Part shown: positions 30,956 to 31,730 of the stretch, piece by piece
Numbering within the stretch: position 1 is the stretch's first letter
How the letters are laid out: the number at the start of each line of letters is the position of its first letter
Assembly (NCBI GenBank): GCA_030615565.1
Contig: JAUWZC010000002.1
Location: 1 to 31,730 of the forward strand
Direction: 5' to 3'
DNA from: Desulfobacteraceae bacterium
GTDB lineage: Bacteria > Desulfobacterota > DSM-4660 > Desulfatiglandales > B25-G16
Length of the DNA stretch: 31,730 nt
Translations under genes and position numbers: made by a program
The notes under the pieces: model-generated
Seen by the model: the letters and a program-made list of their open reading frames with translations, nothing else
Told to the model about the DNA's origin: nothing
The model's database searches: none

Positions 30956-31730
30956 ATGGAAATCAAAAAGGTTACTGTAGTGGGAATGGGCACCATGGGT
31001 AGCCAGATAGGTATTGTTTGCGCCAGGAGTGGTTTTAAAACCTGGATGGTGGATGTGTCTCCTGAGCTGGTAGAGAAAGGATTAAATGGCCTAAAGATCT
31101 TCTTAAATAACCAGGTTAAAAAAGGGAAAATGACCAAAGAGGAAATGAAAACTACTTTTTCTCTTATAAGCACAAATACCAATTTAGATGAGGCCTTATC
31201 AGGGGTGGATTTGGTAATTGAGGCTGTTTACGAGGATATAGAGGTAAAAAAGGAGATTTTCCGGAAAGCTGATCTCACCTGCCCCAAGAAGACCATTCTA
31301 GCCAGCAATACCTCAACTCTGAGTATTACAGAGATGGGTGCGGCCACAAGAAGAGCAGAGAGGTGCATAGGGACACATTTCCTGATCCCAGCAGCACTTA
31401 CTCCCCTCGTTGAGATAGTCAGGGGCATGGAGACCTCTGATGAGATCCTAGATACTGTTATCTCATTCCTTATTAAATGTGGAAAAGAGACAGTTACTGT
31501 TGAGGATTCCCCTGGTTTTGTTATCAACCGTCTTTATCTTCCTATGGTAAATGAGGCCTTTTTTGTCATGGAATCCTCCTTAGCAAGCGCAGAGGAGATT
31601 GATAGAAGTTGTGTTAAAGGTCTTGGCTTTCCATTAGGGCCTCTTGCTGCAGCCGATGCCTTTGGGCTTGATATTCTACTTGCCTGCATGAGAAGCTTTC
31701 AGAAAGAATTTGGTGAAAAATACCGGCCTG
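30956..31730 (+). CDS. 3-hydroxyacyl-CoA dehydrogenase, second copy (partial, cut by right edge)
   Basis: From ATG 30956, one base after the thiolase stop, the frame stays open to the end of the window (258 codons). The Rossmann loop VVGMGTMGSQIG is at residues 8-19. IEAVYEDIEVKKE, SNTSTLSI, the catalytic His in GTHFLIPA and DSPGFVINRL follow in family order, and GFPLGPLAAADAFGLD begins the C-terminal domain. About 25-30 residues are probably missing compared with the 286 aa paralogue at 6517. Translational coupling with the thiolase is likely, with GGAGAGG upstream. Function: NAD-dependent oxidation of a 3-hydroxyacyl-CoA. Confidence 0.92.
   Translation, partial: MEIKKVTVVGMGTMGSQIGIVCARSGFKTWMVDVSPELVEKGLNGLKIFLNNQVKKGKMTKEEMKTTFSLISTNTNLDEALSGVDLVIEAVYEDIEVKKEIFRKADLTCPKKTILASNTSTLSITEMGAATRRAERCIGTHFLIPAALTPLVEIVRGMETSDEILDTVISFLIKCGKETVTVEDSPGFVINRLYLPMVNEAFFVMESSLASAEEIDRSCVKGLGFPLGPLAAADAFGLDILLACMRSFQKEFGEKYRP

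Noticed and set aside
1..31730. CRISPR arrays, rRNA, tRNA, phage or transposase genes
   Set aside because: No regular spaced repeats, tRNA cloverleaf, rRNA segments or transposase motifs were noticed on either strand.

Overview
The window looks like a chromosomal segment from a strictly anaerobic, selenocysteine-using bacterium, most likely an uncultured member of the Desulfobacterota (deltaproteobacterial sulfate reducers and syntrophs). This rests on gene content: an AOR-family tungsten enzyme with BamC/BamD/HdrA-like partners, IorAB, a flavin-free Mop-type molybdenum hydroxylase, a TAXI-TRAP transporter, C_GCAxxG_C_C proteins and several CoA-ester beta-oxidation genes. No phylogenetic search was possible.

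Layout. (1) 1-0.6 kb: C-terminal remnant of an iron-containing alcohol dehydrogenase, a large palindrome beside it, and a doubtful small ORF. (2) 0.6-4.2 kb, minus strand: long-chain type acyl-CoA dehydrogenase, a MaoC-type hydratase, and an unusual TetR regulator made of two TetR units in tandem. (3) 4.2-17.5 kb, plus strand: a clear sigma70-like promoter followed by thiolase, enoyl-CoA hydratase, 3-hydroxyacyl-CoA dehydrogenase, IorA, IorB, a cyclase-family protein with a degenerate metal motif, a Mop-like hydroxylase, a RidA protein, and a TAXI-TRAP binding protein with a fused permease. Close spacing suggests one catabolic transcription unit, perhaps with a second start before the transporter. 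(4) 17.9-25.2 kb: an aldehyde ferredoxin oxidoreductase family / BamB-like enzyme, a BamC-like ferredoxin, a BamD/HdrD-like protein and a very large HdrA-HdrA-MvhD fusion. The last is interrupted by an in-frame UGA at a conserved Cys position, with a SECIS-like hairpin directly after it, so it should be read as one selenoprotein of 1192 residues. (5) 25.2-29.3 kb: a decay zone with a frameshifted UroD/MtaA-like pseudogene, an SDR remnant, a UxaA-like remnant and a truncated DUF362 gene, interspersed with apparently intact genes (two C_GCAxxG_C_C paralogues and an SDR). (6) 29.4-31.7 kb: GC-rich palindromic repeats, a promoter with an overlapping inverted repeat, a second thiolase, and a second 3-hydroxyacyl-CoA dehydrogenase cut by the window edge.

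How the parts may work together (inference). The TRAP system imports an organic acid. IorAB, the Mop-like hydroxylase, the cyclase-family protein and RidA modify an aromatic, heterocyclic or 2-oxo-acid intermediate. The acyl-CoA dehydrogenase, hydratases, 3-hydroxyacyl-CoA dehydrogenases and thiolases finish it by beta-oxidation. The BamBCD/HdrA/MvhD-like complex would carry a low-potential reduction or oxidation coupled to flavin-based electron bifurcation or confurcation, as proposed for class II benzoyl-CoA reductase. The substrate cannot be named from sequence alone, and the marker genes of benzoyl-CoA ring cleavage (BamA, BamQ) are not in the window.
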